From contig NC_044557.1 in NCBI RefSeq assembly GCF_007565055.1, forward strand, positions 141,550,493 to 141,614,492: a DNA stretch of 64,000 bases, written 5' to 3'. The first letter of the stretch is position 1. Each line of letters opens with the position of its first letter. Position numbers and translations under genes: made by a program. Positions 23,801-35,840 of the stretch are shown piece by piece. This stretch comes from Rhinopithecus roxellana (lineage: Eukaryota; Chordata; Mammalia; Primates; Cercopithecidae). Under the pieces are notes generated by a model. The model was not told the origin of the DNA. It saw nothing but the letters and a program-made list of their open reading frames with translations, and did not search any database.

Positions 23801-25180
23801 TGACTTCTGCATCTAATCCTGATTTTTTTTTTTTAGCTTGTTCGTAGCAGGGATTAAAATACAGAGCCACAGTATGCAATCAGGAACAAGTTCTTAGCAT
23901 GCTTGATGAATTTCCCTGTGCTCACTTGCTGCTTATAGTGATAGCACTTTAACTTTTGGAAGTGGAGAAATTACCAAAAATTATTGATTGGAGCAAGGGT
24001 CAGGGATGACTCAGAGCTCAACTCTCTCGCTGTGTCTAGCCTGCAATCTTAACACAGAACCATTTTTCCACATATTTCCCCCATTCTCTGAATCACATCC
24101 TATCTAGTAAAAGGATCCTTTCAGCCCACCAGATTAGTTTGCCTTGACTTTTTAACTTGAATAATGGGTTTCTTTCTGGTGTCTTAGAGATGTTGGGCTC
24201 TTCTTCTCCCTCATTAGGAGGCATATCTTCATTATGGTTATTTCTCTACTCGAAGAAAATAGAGGGTTTAGAAGTCTTGGTTTTTAAAAAGGGGGTAACT
24301 GATCAGATGGATATGCTAATGTGCTTGCCTGTCGTAACCATTTCACTATGTATATTAAAACATCATGATGTAGACCTTAAATATATGCAATAAGAAGCAA
24401 ACTCTAGAATCTGAAACAAGAATGTGGCCAAAAATCATAGTTGCAATTATTACTATTTGTTTTATTTTCTTTTTATTTCTCAAGAAGTTATCTTTGCATT
24501 CACAGCAAGATGTCCTAGAAAAAGGACACTATACAAATACGGGTTTGGGTGTCTGAACAGTAGGAGTGGCGAGTCCTGAGGGAGGCACAGGTGATAATCC
24601 GGGAGGATTTGTTTGCTAGGGTTTTAATTTGACAATGAACTGGTTACTTTTAAATTATCGTGGTAGAATCCTACGTGCCTTGACAGTGATTGGCTGTGTA
24701 TGAGTTTGCACTCAGGGTACATTGAGCAACTGGATGGTGCTAGAGAGGTAGATGATGAAATACTGTTTTGTTGCTTGCAAACCAGCACATTCTTGCAAGC
24801 AGGATTTGTTGAAACCTTCCTGTGAAAGATTCTTAAACAAACTTGGTCTTTGTTGACGTAAGATAAATGAAATACAGAGGCTGAGTACTGAGAGTTTGGG
24901 AAGTTCAGAAAATGTACACAAGCCTTACTTTTTGGTAATATCCATAGAATATTTGTCTTTTGATGATGGGGAAGTAATTTGCATATACCTTAGAACATTC
25001 CCTCATGACTAGCTAGTAGACTCAATCTCACTACCCTAGATTTTTAAAAAGCAGATTTCTAAATACCCAGAGAAAATATGAAGATAATTCTATGGGCTGT
25101 AACCCTAAAAGGTGATACTTTTTGGCAAGGAGAAAAGACAAATACAATCAAAATCCTCATCTGATAATGAATGCTTAGAG
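23801..25180. other. Non-coding, nothing recognised
   Basis: About 1.4 kb without a recognised element; only short ORFs. Confidence 0.4.
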
Positions 25181-25639
25181 TTAGCAACAAGAGGGGCGGA
25201 TACCAGAAGGTTTCATTGTAGCTGCCATGGGAATTCGTTGGAGCGATTCAGATTTAAAAGGTGGAAGAATAAAGTAAAAAGTATGGGTTTGTGAAAAATG
25301 GCAAAGAAATGTCTGATTGGAAGCTTGTGAAATAGGAAGGCAAACAAGAAAGGAGAAGCCTGGTGTGGTGGCGGCAGATGGCAGAGAAGGCAGAGCTCCC
25401 AAATCTCTGTTTTGCTTTTGTCTTTACAAGAAGAGGGGCCACCCGACTAGGAGAACAGGACAGATGATGGCAAGGGAACCTGAAGCCCGAGTTGGTGAGA
25501 GAGAACCTCACTGTTAAAACTAGTTCACAATTTCAGGTCTGGATGAATTATATCTCATGATGTTGGAAGCATTTTTAGATGTGTGTGTGGAGTGAATAGA
25601 GATCATCTTGGAGATGCCCTGAAGTATGAGAAAGAGACA

Positions 25640-26340
25640 AGAAGAAAGGAAAGAGGCAATTACCCCTATTTTCAGACTGGAAGCCAATGTAGATGCTGGA
25701 AACCATGGATCAGGGAGCTGAAGACCATCCACCAGAAACAATTTAGCAGTGTGTGGTATCTAGTTGGAAAAGAAGTAGCTGATCTCCAGAAAGCATCATG
25801 AGTTCACTGAGAACACGTTACGCCTAACGAGCTGCATGCCCTCTTTCTCCACGGTTATTACACTGGTGAATTTGGAAAGTTTAAAGATAATGTATTAGGA
25901 TTTCAGCAAAGCACTTAATGTATTGTGATAACCGTGGGATAAGTTGGAGAGAAACGTGGATTTCTAGTTGCTTGCATGATATATCCAGAGTGTTGATCAA
26001 TGGGTCAATATCAACCTGAAGGGACATCTTGGTGGCATGCCATGGTACTGTCCTTGGCTCTGCCAGGTTTAACTTTTTAAAATCATTCATTTGGATTAGC
26101 ATAGAAGACCTGCTTTTCAAATTTACAGTGATACACAGGTAGGTAGGGTACTTAATGCATGATTGACAGACTTGGGTTATAACATGACCTCAGATAATAT
26201 GAAACTTGCAATGCTGAATTTAGGTTTTAAAATAATCAGTGAAACAAAAATGGAATCAAGAGGACCACACGATATAGAAATATTTGAGAAAAAAGACCTG
26301 AGGGTTTTAGTTGACTACAAACCAAATATGAATCATTCAC
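25640..26340 (+). mobile_element. Ancient CR1/L3-type LINE remnant
   Basis: Broken frames show the C-terminal reverse-transcriptase landmarks of CR1-clade LINEs. atttcagcaaagcacttaat is the DFSKAxD-type motif, ggataagttggagagaaacg is KLE(R), and atcaatgggtcaatatcaac matches INGSxSTWR. aaagacctgagggttttagt encodes KDLxVLVDYK-N-M. The order and spacing match the family. It is too decayed to be functional. The upstream limit is uncertain. Confidence 0.75.
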
Positions 26341-26455
26341 TCCCTCATTCATTCATTGGACAAACGTTTACTCCTATCCATGTTTCAGTCACTGGGAAAA
26401 CACTGGGGATGCGACAGATGAATAAATATAGACCTTGATTTCAAAAAACCAATAG
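26341..26455 (-). repeat. L2 3'-end fragment, inverted
   Basis: ccctcattcattcattggac and aacactggggatgcgacaga follow the reverse strand of the L2 3' end. Probably continues after the next element. Confidence 0.6.
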
Positions 26456-26461
26456 TCTAAA

Positions 26462-26895
26462 GGAATATATTAATTTCGCAGGGTTACCATTCAAAGGTAC
26501 CACACACTGGGTAGCTTAAAATAACAAATAGTTTGTCTCACAGTTCTGGAAGCTTGAAGTCCAAACTCGAGGTGGCAGCTGGACTATCTGTGCTCCTTCT
26601 GAAACCTGCGGGGGAAGGTCCTTCCTTGCCTCTTCTAGCTTCTGGTCATGGTCATTCATCTTTGGCGTAACTTGGCTCACAGCTGCGTCACTGTAATTTC
26701 TGCCTCTGTCATCACATGGGATTCTTCGTGTGTTTCACGTGGCCTTTTCCTCTTCTTATAAGGACACCCCAGTCTTATTGGATTAGTGACTTGACTTGAT
26801 AACGCCTGCAAAGACCCTGTTCCCCAGTAAGGTCACCAAATAAAATACCAGGTTCAGCGTGTCTTTCTGGATGGAGGACACAGTTCAATCCGTAA
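26462..26895. repeat. Old LTR-like interspersed repeat, family not resolved
   Basis: taccacacactgggtagctt, cacagttctggaagcttgaa, cctcttcttataaggacacc and aatccgtaaca form a recognisable mammalian interspersed consensus, related in layout to the copy at 17437. It splits an L2. Confidence 0.5.
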
Positions 26896-26899
26896 CAAG

Positions 26900-27240
26900 G
26901 AGTAAAATCTATCCTTATCCAAGTAGTTGACTAATTAGGATTTTTTTTAAGTAACATAAAAATACAAAGTGCTATGAGAACAGGGTGACCTAATTTAGCT
27001 CAAGGGAGTATCAGGGTTGACTGGGAGCTATCCAGGCGGAGAGGAGAAGGAGTAACTTTCCAGGAAGAAGAAACAATGTGCAGAAAGCCCTGGGGCAGTC
27101 AGAAGCTTAGTGTTCTCAGGAAGTTAAAGGAGCCCAGGACAGCTCAAGTGGAAGAGGAGGAAGCAGAAGACAGCTGAAGAGATGGCAAGGAGCAGAGCCA
27201 GCGGAGCTCCGTATACTGTCGAAGTGGTTTTTAAGAACAA
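26900..27240 (-). repeat. L2 fragment, continued
   Basis: aaagtgctatgagaacaggg, ccaggaagaagaaacaatgt and gcagaaagccctggggcagt match an L2 reverse-strand segment. Bases 27092-27127 are the apparent template for an insertion inside the neighbouring AluJ. Confidence 0.55.
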
Positions 27241-27403
27241 AGCAGAAAGAATTAATAGAAGTAGACAAAATGGAGGACTAGCATAAGCTATAATTGGGCT
27301 CTATATTTGCTTTCCTACGTATGGAACCTTTTGTGTTCTTGAGAGGGTCATATTTTAAGCCAATGATTGTTTTTCAGTGTAGGCCATTACACTTTCTTTG
27401 TTT

Positions 27404-27727
27404 ATTTGTTTTTTTAGAGACAGGGTCTCACTCTGTTGCCCAGGCCGGAGTGCAGTGGCGTGATTATGGCTCACTGCAGCCTTCTACCTCCTGGACTCAA
27501 GGGGTCCTCCCACTTGAGCCTCCCCACAGGGAGGTGGCACTATAGGTGCGCATCACCACATCTGGCTACTTTTTGTAGTTTTTGTAGAAACGGGGTTTTG
27601 CTCTGTCGTTCTGGCTGGTCTGGAACTTCTGGGGCAGTCAAAGGCTTAGAGTTCTGAGGAAGTTAACTCTGTCTGCTTGCGCCTCCCCAAGTGCTTGGAT
27701 TACAGGTCCGAGCCACTGCCCCCTGGC
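27404..27727 (-). mobile_element. AluJ-like element, inverted, carrying a 36-bp foreign insert
   Basis: gagacagggtctcactctgt to cgagccactgccccctggcc, interrupted at 27631-27666 by ggggcagtcaaaggcttaga plus gttctgaggaagttaa. That stretch is not Alu; it matches 27092-27127 at 32 of 36 positions. Confidence 0.88.
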
Positions 27728-28574
27728 CTGGTCATTACACTTTGAATTAATATATTTATATGAGGGGGAGAGAAATCTTGGGATGGTAACTATTTGGAAT
27801 TACTTGAAGGAGAAGACTTTTCTTTATTTGTTCTTAGGGCAGAGTTAGACTATGGGTAAGATTATAGGAGGAGAGCTCCATGAAATAAAAGCATTGAGAG
27901 CTGCATGAGGAGAAGACAGGATGTCCTTGAAGCTCGGGACTCTCTGGGCCCATACAGCATGGCCAGCCTGTCAGGGATGAAGGGAATTCTGAAGTGAAAA
28001 TGAGAGGGGACTGGTTTCCTCTAGGATCCCCACAAAAAGCATCCACTGGAGTTTCAAATGTGATGTTAAGATTTCTAAAATATATTTACATGTACTTTAT
28101 AGTAAAAAATTAAGAGCATTATATAGGCTTTAACATTAAATGTCACTGAGGGATTGTTAAATAATTGAAATTCATTTAAAAACCTTTGCAGAAGTATTTA
28201 GACACTTCTGCTGCGCTCTGTTCAGTAGCACTGGCTTTCCTTTAAACACTCGGCCGCACTTGCAGTCATTGTCCTTAACCACACGTCTTGTGTACGGACA
28301 AGCCATCTCTTCCCTTTCCTTAATGTTCTCTCTGCTGCACTTAGTTGACTTGTTCTATCAAGCTCATTTCTAGGGCTCAATTGCCAGTCATTTACGGCCA
28401 GCTAAATCAATCCCATTTAGAAGTGATGGTATATAAATGTGTACTTTCAGGTTTTCACCAGACAAGCAGTTTTCCCTTCACTGGGGGTGAGGGGAGCAAG
28501 AGGACACATTGTATAAGCAAGCGTCAGTCCTACCCAAGTGCCATGGGACTCGGTCTCCACAGAGGGACGTTTTC
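27728..28574. other. Non-coding, nothing recognised
   Basis: About 0.85 kb without a named repeat or exon. Confidence 0.4.
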
Positions 28575-28893
28575 TTTGTTTTTGTTTTTGGTGGTGGTGG
28601 TGGTTTTTTTTTTTTGAGAGATGGAGTCTCGCTGTGTCGCCCAGGCTGGAGTGCAGTGACGTGATCTCCGCCCACTCCACCTCCCGGGTTCAAGCGATTC
28701 TCCCGCCTCAGCCTCTTGATTAGCTGGGATTATATGCGCCTGCCACCATGCCCGGCTAATTTTTGTATTTTTAGTAACGATGGCGCTTCACCATGTTAGC
28801 CAAGCTGGTCTTGAACTCCTGACCTCGAGTGATCCGCCTGCCTTGGCCTACCAGCATGCTGGGATTACAGGTGTGAGTCACCAGCGCCTGGCC
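28575..28893 (-). mobile_element. Alu element, inverted, with (TTG/GGT)n tail
   Basis: Tail of tttg and ggt units plus Ts, then gagatggagtctcgctgtgt to ccagcgcctggcc. Target-site duplication agagggac(g/a)ttttc on both sides. Confidence 0.93.
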
Positions 28894-28957
28894 TAGAGGG
28901 ACATTTTCAAAGAAGCTGCGGAAAGTCCCTTGAAAAGGAGTTTCAACCTTCCCTTGT

Positions 28958-29041
28958 ATTAGGTTGGTGGGTGCAGAAGTAATTGCTGTTTTGCCATTAA
29001 AAGCAGTAGCAAAAACCATGATTACTTTTGCACCAACCTAA
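28958..29041 (+). mobile_element. MADE1 element (mariner-derived MITE, mir-548-type hairpin)
   Basis: ttaggttggtgggtgcagaa at one end and cttttgcaccaacctaa at the other are nearly perfect terminal inverted repeats. The centre, ttgccattaaaagcagtagc, is the MADE1 loop. About 84 bp, flanked by TA. Copies of this element gave rise to the miR-548 family; expression here is unknown. Confidence 0.93.
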
Positions 29042-29600
29042 TACCTCTTGAAGGAGACCCCATTTGCATTCAACTCCAGCACTTCTCTATACCCCCTTAT
29101 CTCTCCTGCCAGCTTCTCTTGGCAGGTGGATGAGCAGGAGGTTCTCATTTTTCAGGCTGCTGGCTTTTTCCCTGCCTCCCACCGCATGTTACATAAATCA
29201 GCTTAGTTTCTTAACTTTAATTTTCTACATTTCCCAACCCACTCCTGCTGCTTCTTTGAGTCAGAAGGAAAGCTCAGGAGCTGACAGAGGACAAGAAAGA
29301 ACCTTCTTGCTGTGTCCATGCAGTAGCTCAGACGGCCTGGGAGCCAGGACAGAGGGAGAGGGCAAGGGGGCTAGGTGGGGGCAGCTGGATACACGCAGTT
29401 CAGTCAAAACATTTTCACCTTTGCGTGGACCAGAAGGCTCATGTGCTATGGGTAGTAGGAGGACAAACTGGGCTACAGTACTCGGAGAACAGCAACATGC
29501 AGGGCTAGAAGGCTGGGCTGGGGGGATGGTTTGGAAACCAACTAACTTGCTGAAGTTAGTTGGCAGAAGACAGATTAGATACAAGTGTGAGTAAATAGAT
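29042..29600. other. Non-coding; short perfect hairpin at 29538-29563
   Basis: No repeat family recognised. Holds a long chance-looking ORF of 176 codons (29064-29594), rejected as a gene. ccaactaactt(gctg)aagttagttgg forms an 11-bp perfect stem. Confidence 0.5.
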
Positions 29601-29895
29601 TTTTTTTTTTTTTTTGAGACAGAGTCTCTCTCTGATGTCCAGGCTAGCGTGTGGTGGCGCAATCTCGACTCACTGCAACCTGTGTCTCCTAGGTTCATGC
29701 GTTTCTCCTGCCTCAGCCTCTTGAATAGCTGGGACCTACAGGCACATGCCACCATGCCTGGCTAATTTTTGGACTTTTAGTAGAGATGGGTTTTGGCATG
29801 TTGGTCAGGCTGGTCTTGAACTCCTAACCTCAAGTGATCCTCCCTCCTTGGCCTCCCAAAGTGCTGGGATTACAGGTGTGAGCTACTGCACCCAG
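29601..29895 (-). mobile_element. Alu element, inverted
   Basis: T-run, gagacagagtctctctctga to gtgagctactgcacccag. Target-site duplication gtgagtaaatagatt on both sides. Confidence 0.94.
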
Positions 29896-30970
29896 TGAGT
29901 AAATAGATTCAAAGCCTTAAAACTGAAATCTCATTCTTTATATAATATTTAAGTTTAATAAGAATGAATTGTTATTTTAAAGTATGCTGATATTTCTAAA
30001 TATTTCTAAGCATATTTAAAATGAAGGAAGCCAGATTCATTTACAAATCTCCATACAGTGTGGTTTCAAATAATTGCTTCCTCTTCTGGGTGTCACTGAA
30101 AGTCAGGGCTGGGAAATAACAGGGCTGGTTTCCTGGAAATGGTATAATTCAGAGCCCGAGATAGGCTATCTCTCTCTCTCTCTCTCTCTCTGCATCTTAG
30201 TGCTGAAATCCCTGAAAGTCAGATGAAACTGCTCTTTATAAAGAAGCAGCAAGAGTGGGGAGGAAGGGAGTTTATCTCTTTTCTTACAGTCTTCTTATTT
30301 GAAAATACTGCAGCTGTACAATGGCCGTATATTGTATGTAATACAAGGCCACTATAAAGGTTTTAGAGGACAGAAAAGTTATAGTTTACGTTTTGTTTTG
30401 GGGTAACAAAAGATTAAAAATTTGTGCTGTTAAAAAGAAGTTTGAGAAACTCCGTGTACGATATACGTGTATATGGATGTATTTTTAAAATTTTTGCTTA
30501 GATTGCAGGGCTTGCAATGGTTTTTATGAATTATATTCTTTGTAAAACCTACTTTTCACACTTTATTTGAATATTTTAAAATTCCTATATGATCAATGAT
30601 TCCAAAATAGTTTTTACATTTATGAGATGGTTTGAATTTTAAATTTTATAGTAATTAAGCTATTATTATTCATAATTAAAAATCAAAATACATGTTTCCA
30701 GGAATTTCTGATTAAGACTTTATAGACTAATATGATTATTTTAAGGGGTTTTTTTTTTTTCTGTTTATCAGGGAAATAACTATAGTTGCTGTTAAATATT
30801 TATGCAAAAATTCAAGATCTTTTTCCAAGGGAGGAATTGTTTCAAATAAAGTGACAAAGAGGAAAATTTGGACTTCTAATTGAGTTTAAGAAGTGAATGA
30901 TTAAATAAATTATCAAAATTTCAAAATGAGTCTTAAAGATTATAGATATTTCTTAGTTAATAAAAAAACG
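29896..30970. other. Non-coding AT-rich DNA with a (CT)n microsatellite
   Basis: (CT)n at about 30167-30192; otherwise no element or exon recognised. Confidence 0.45.
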
Positions 30971-31295
30971 TGGCTGGGGGCAGTGGCTCAAGCCTGTAAT
31001 TCTAGCACTTTGGGAGGCTGAAGTGGGTGGATTACCTGAGGTCAGGAGTTCGAGATCAGCCTGGCCAACATGGTGAAACCCCATCTCTACTAAAAAATCT
31101 ACAAAAATTAGCCTGGCATGGTGGCAGGCGTCTGTTATCCTAGCTACTTGGGAGGCTGAGGTAGAAGCACTTGAACCCAGGAGGCAGAGGTTGGAGTGAG
31201 CTAAGATCACACTGCTGCACTCCAGGCTAGACAACAGAGTAAGACTCCATCTCAGAAACAAACAAACAACAATACACACACATACACACACACAC
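30971..31295 (+). mobile_element. AluS-like element with (CA)n tail
   Basis: ggctgggggcagtggctcaa to agtaagactccatctcag, then (aaac)n and a cacacacaca-rich tail. Confidence 0.92.
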
Positions 31296-32506
31296 AAAGA
31301 AAAAACCCAGCAATTCTAGAGTGGAATAATGGCTGAAGAATCAGATTAGTCATGGCTTTCCCCAGGAAAGCATCCCTGCTGCTCCCTGACCCCAATCCCA
31401 GTGTGAGCATGCAGTCCCCTCCTTTGTGTCCTCAGTAGTACCCTGGATTTCCTTTACCCACAGACATCTAGCTTTATGGTAATGGCCGGTTTACTTTTCT
31501 ACCTGTATCCCCTTGCCTCCTGGAATTTTGTTTGGAAATTGCATTTAGATTTTTTTTTTCCTTTTTTTGAAATGTCTAAGACTTGATCTTTTAGAGAAAC
31601 TGACAGTTTGTTGAACAGTTGATAAGTTGAATTCAGTCTATGCAGTAATATAAAATTTAAAGCAAAGTCTAGAGAAAACTTAATTGGAGAAATTTACATT
31701 TATGGCATATTAATAAGTAGAATAGAAATGTGATAAGCATACCAGTCTTCAGTTTTAAGGACCACATTCTTTCCAGTTGTTTCAATGTTTTAAATTGTTC
31801 TTGGTTTGCATGTTCTAGATAGAAATTTTAGAGGCTCTGAATCATGAAGAACCAGCACCCTTTTCATTGCTTTCTCTGAGCACACAATGGGAGTATTTTA
31901 TTCAGATTTATTTGAAGCCAGTATGAACTTGCAAACTTCTCTAAGCCAATACAGCATTTCAACAATCTATCGAGAAGCTAACGATAAAAATCTATGCTCA
32001 TGCGTTGTTGCTATGTTTTAGAAGAACCAAATCAGAATGTGTTTTTCAAAATTCAAAATATAGTTTCAAAAGTGACCATTTCGTTTCAATAAATGACTTT
32101 TCAGCAAAACCATAAATCCCAACACGGTATCCCTCTAAATTTCTTTGAACTTGAACTAAAAATGAATGTGAATTCTGGTTAAATTCCATTTCTGCCACAG
32201 TTGAAGGAAAGAATTTTGCCTAGCATTGAGAAAAAAGTGGTTGAATTCTAACAATTAATCAAATTAGGTAACTTTTACGGGGTGGGTGCAGGGTGGTGAT
32301 TTGAAAGGGATACACTTTGGCTCTGTTTGGAAAGAGAATAATCAGAGGAAACCGGAGTGTTCTAAAGTATTTCTCAGCTCTTTGCTTTTAGACAAAAAGC
32401 TTTCTTATACTCCACTACCCTCCTGGTCCATGCACATACTTCTGGCATCTTTGATCTGAAAGTCAGCTGCTAATCCAGAGAAAAGTGAAGCTCACTTCCC
32501 AAACAT
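31296..32506. other. Non-coding, nothing recognised
   Basis: About 1.2 kb without a recognised repeat or exon. Confidence 0.4.
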
Positions 32507-32932
32507 AGGCTATTTATTTAATTTTTAGTTCCGCAGTACATGTGCAGGACGGGCAGGTTTGTTCCATAGGTAAACGTTTGTCATGGTGGTTTACTGCACC
32601 TATCAACCCATCACCTAGGTATTAAGCCCCACATACATTAGCTATTTATCCTGATGCTCTCCCTCCCCTCACACCACCCCCTGACAGGCCCCAGTGTGTA
32701 TTGTTCCCCTCCCTGTGTCCATGTGTTCTCTTTGCTCAGCTCCCACTTATACGTGAAAACATGTGGTGTTTGGTTTTCTGTTCCTGCATTATTTTGCTGA
32801 GGATAATGGCTTCCAGCTTCATCCATGTCCCTGCAAAGGACATGATCTCGTTCCTTTTGATGGCTGCATAGTATTCCATGGTGTATATATACCACATTTT
32901 CTTTGTCCAGTCTATTGTTGATGGGCACAGGC
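32507..32932 (-). mobile_element. 5'-truncated L1PA-age L1, inverted
   Basis: agtacatgtgcaggacgggc, cccacttatacgtgaaaaca and tgcatagtattccatggtgt read the L1 3' UTR and ORF2 end on the - strand; about 425 bp. Target-site duplication aggctattta before (32507) and after (32930). Confidence 0.92.
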
Positions 32933-33689
32933 TATTTAAAAAGGGCAGCAGGAACATGGTTCCATCCAGGTCTTCAGGATTTCCTTGGCATCGTTGAGTT
33001 ATCTCTAATTTATGTGGACAGTGGGTTCAAAGTGGAATTAAGGTATTATTGAGTGGTTTGCTTTTTAAACAATAGTTGTGCTCATCTTTTCAAACAGTTT
33101 CTCTGGGAAGTGATTACTCATTTGTAAGGATGAGCAGTTCGGACCTCTGTCATCACAGTGGATAACCACCCTGAAATTCAACAGCATTTAGAGGAGAATC
33201 ACTGAATTGTGGCAAGATTTGATGGACAATGTCAAAGACGTAGAGATTGAATCTTCAGTAAGCTAGAAAACCCACTCATTTAAACTCACTCATTTACTTT
33301 GTTCCATGAAAATATGCCGAATATTACTCTGTTTGGAATTCTCACAATTCGAGGAGCTCGATGTGGAAATTTGAGCTGTATTCTAGAGGCATATATTTAA
33401 AGTCTATGTGTTTGCTTTTTCAGTTTTGGAACAGGCATGCAAGCTTCAAATGGAAAACAAAACAAAACAAAGACAAAACAGAACCCTCCTTGCACAGTTA
33501 TACTGAAGTCAATCTGCCATAATTTGTTGATTCTCTGTTATCTGTAAACTATATGACATGTAAAGTTAACGTTTTAACTGTGGAGTGATATAGGAGCTCA
33601 GTAGTCTACCACCCGGCTTACAAATCCATGTGTCCCTTCCCACTCATCCTCTTCCTTGACTCTCAAGGTGGAAAAAGCTAAGCTCTGTT
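32933..33689. other. Non-coding, nothing recognised
   Basis: About 0.75 kb without a recognised repeat or exon. Confidence 0.4.
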
Positions 33690-34370
33690 GGCCACCCGTA
33701 TCTCTTCACCCTACCGCCCTTCCCCTAGAGCAGCTCAGAGTCCCTTGTGCCTAGATTATTCCAGTAGCCTGTTTAGCTTTTTCCTTATCTCCTGTCTTGA
33801 TCTTTCTCATCCCCTGTTTATAATAACAGTCAGAATGATGTTTCTCAAATTCTACGTCTGGCTTAAAGTTCTCAGTGATTTCCTACTGCCCCCAGGGTCA
33901 ACTTCAAGCTCCTTGCACAGCCTAGGGACCCTTCTGCTTAGCTGTGCTTACCTCTGGCTTCTCCATCCCTAAGCTCTATATGGATTGAACTACTCTCTAC
34001 TCCTTTACTCTTGCCGGAAACACCCCCTGCTTAGAACACACTTGTGTCCCCACCACCCCCTCCCGCCCTCCTTCTCACTGAGCTTTCAGATGGCTAAATT
34101 TAACTCATCCAAACATAGCTGTCTCCAGGAAGGCCTCTCTAACTACCTGAATCCCTGTCACAGTCAGAGTTAGGAGCCCTTGCGGTGCTCTGCCTCCCGT
34201 ATGCACAAGCATAGCTGTCTCATATTGCAGTGGCCATCATGTGTGTGCCTGTGCAACTGCGGGTGGCACGAGGGAAGAATTGGGGCAGCCTATTTATGGT
34301 TGTTCTAGGGCCTGATAGGGTGCCTCAATTATTTGGGGGAAACGAATAAAGTAGTGGAAGTATTTATAAG
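33690..34370 (+). repeat. L2 element 3' portion
   Basis: cagtgatttcctactgcccc, ttgcacagcctagggaccct, ctccaggaaggcctctctaa and a terminal caattatttg…aacgaataaag follow the L2 consensus in sense order over about 650 bp. Confidence 0.65.
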
Positions 34371-34384
34371 AAATTTACATTTTT

Positions 34385-34673
34385 GGCCGGGCGCGGTGGC
34401 TGACGCCTGTAATCCCAGCGCTTTGGAAAGCCAAGACAGGCAGATCACTTGAGGTAGGGAGTTCGAAACCAGCCTGGCCAACATGGTAAAACCCTGTCTC
34501 TACTAAAATACAAAAATTAGCTGAGTGTGGTGGCGGGTGCCTGTAGTCCCAGCTACTTGGGAGGCTGAGGCTGGAGAATCGCTTGAACTCAGGAGGCGGA
34601 GGTGGCAGTGAGCCGAGATCATGCCACTGCGCTCCAGCCTGGGTGAAAGAGGGAGACTCCATCTCAAAAAAAA
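34385..34673 (+). mobile_element. AluS-like element
   Basis: ggccgggcgcggtggctgac to agggagactccatctcaaaa, ending at an A8T10 junction. Confidence 0.93.
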
Positions 34674-35035
34674 TTTTTTTTTTACGTTTTTTAACAAAAG
34701 ATAATTCAAGTCTTAAGTGTTGTAGAGACTTCTCTGATTGAGGAATTTTAAAAAACCTTCTCCAATATGGTAAAATATTCCCAGTACTTCCCTTGATATC
34801 CTTTCCTCCATTAGGTGAATTATCGCTCTGCCACTAGCTTACTTCTATAATTCATTGGCCAAAAAAAAAAAAAAATTTAAATGTTTTTATTAAGTACTAT
34901 AGAGCCCTTGTTTCCTATTCCTGGGGCCATAACTAGCTCTTACGTGCTCCTCATTCCAATAGTGGGCATTGGGAGAAATGGCGTTACTGATAATCCAGAT
35001 TGGTTGTGTGTATATCTAAAAAGAAAAGATTTTCT

Positions 35036-35351
35036 GGCCGGGTGCAGTGGCTCACGCTTGTAACCCCAGCACTTTGGGAGGCCAAGGAAGGAGGATCACT
35101 TGAGGTCAGGAGTTCGAGATCAGCCTGGCCAACATGGCAAAAACCCGTCTCTACCAAAAATACCAAAAAAAAAAAAAAAAAAAAAAAAAGCTGGTTGTTG
35201 TGGTGGGTGCCTGTAACTACTTGGGAGGCTGAGGCAGGAGAATCACTTGAACCCGGGAAGTGGAGGTTGCAGTGAGATTGTACCACTGCACTCCAACCTG
35301 TGCCACCACCCCCCCGCCCCCCCGCAAAAAAAAAAAAAGAAAAAAAAAAAT
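35036..35351 (+). mobile_element. AluS-like element with expanded middle A-run and poly-C insert
   Basis: ggccgggtgcagtggctcac to cactgcactccaacctgtg. The central A-rich linker has grown to about 26 As (35165-35189), and near the tail there is a C7-G-C7 tract (about 35309-35324) followed by A-runs. Confidence 0.92.
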
Positions 35352-35840
35352 TCTACCTTATGTCAAGCTATTTTTTTCAAGGAGAGAGTATATACATCTG
35401 TGGGTAAAGGGCAGAACTAATGCAGGTTAAACACTTTAAGTACCATATTGAAAAGTGAACAAATTTGAGTTATTCTACCGTGGAAACCTCCTTTTGGAAA
35501 GAAGAGGAATTCTCAGGAAATGTAGCAGAAATGGCCGAAGGTAGCAGATTGGAAGAGTTGACAGTGGGAGTAGAGTGGGGTGAAGCAGGCTCACTCAGTA
35601 CCATCTTGACCTTCGCCAGTAGCTTCTGGTTTCAAGGAACAGAGACCAGTCTAAATAGCTGAAGTGCACAGGAGGTGTGTCCAGACCATGTCAGGGAATC
35701 TCGCACACACAGCATTAGAAGCGCAGCAAGGCCGGGGGGAGCAGAAAAGCTCCCCAGGCTCCTCTTTCCCTGCCTCCCTGCTGGGGCAGCTGCCTTTCAC
35801 AACTCTGCCCTACTCTGAATGACCGTGGTGTGGCTTATTG
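35352..35840. other. Non-coding, nothing recognised
   Basis: About 490 bp between two Alus; no recognised element. Confidence 0.4.

Noticed and set aside
29064..29594. 176-codon ORF on the + strand, the longest in the upstream half
   Set aside because: No recognisable domain, odd composition, no splice or Kozak support, and it ends just before an Alu. Most likely chance, though a transcript search would settle it.
29261..29755. 164-codon ORF on the - strand
   Set aside because: Its first part is translated Alu and the rest is the antisense of the chance ORF above.
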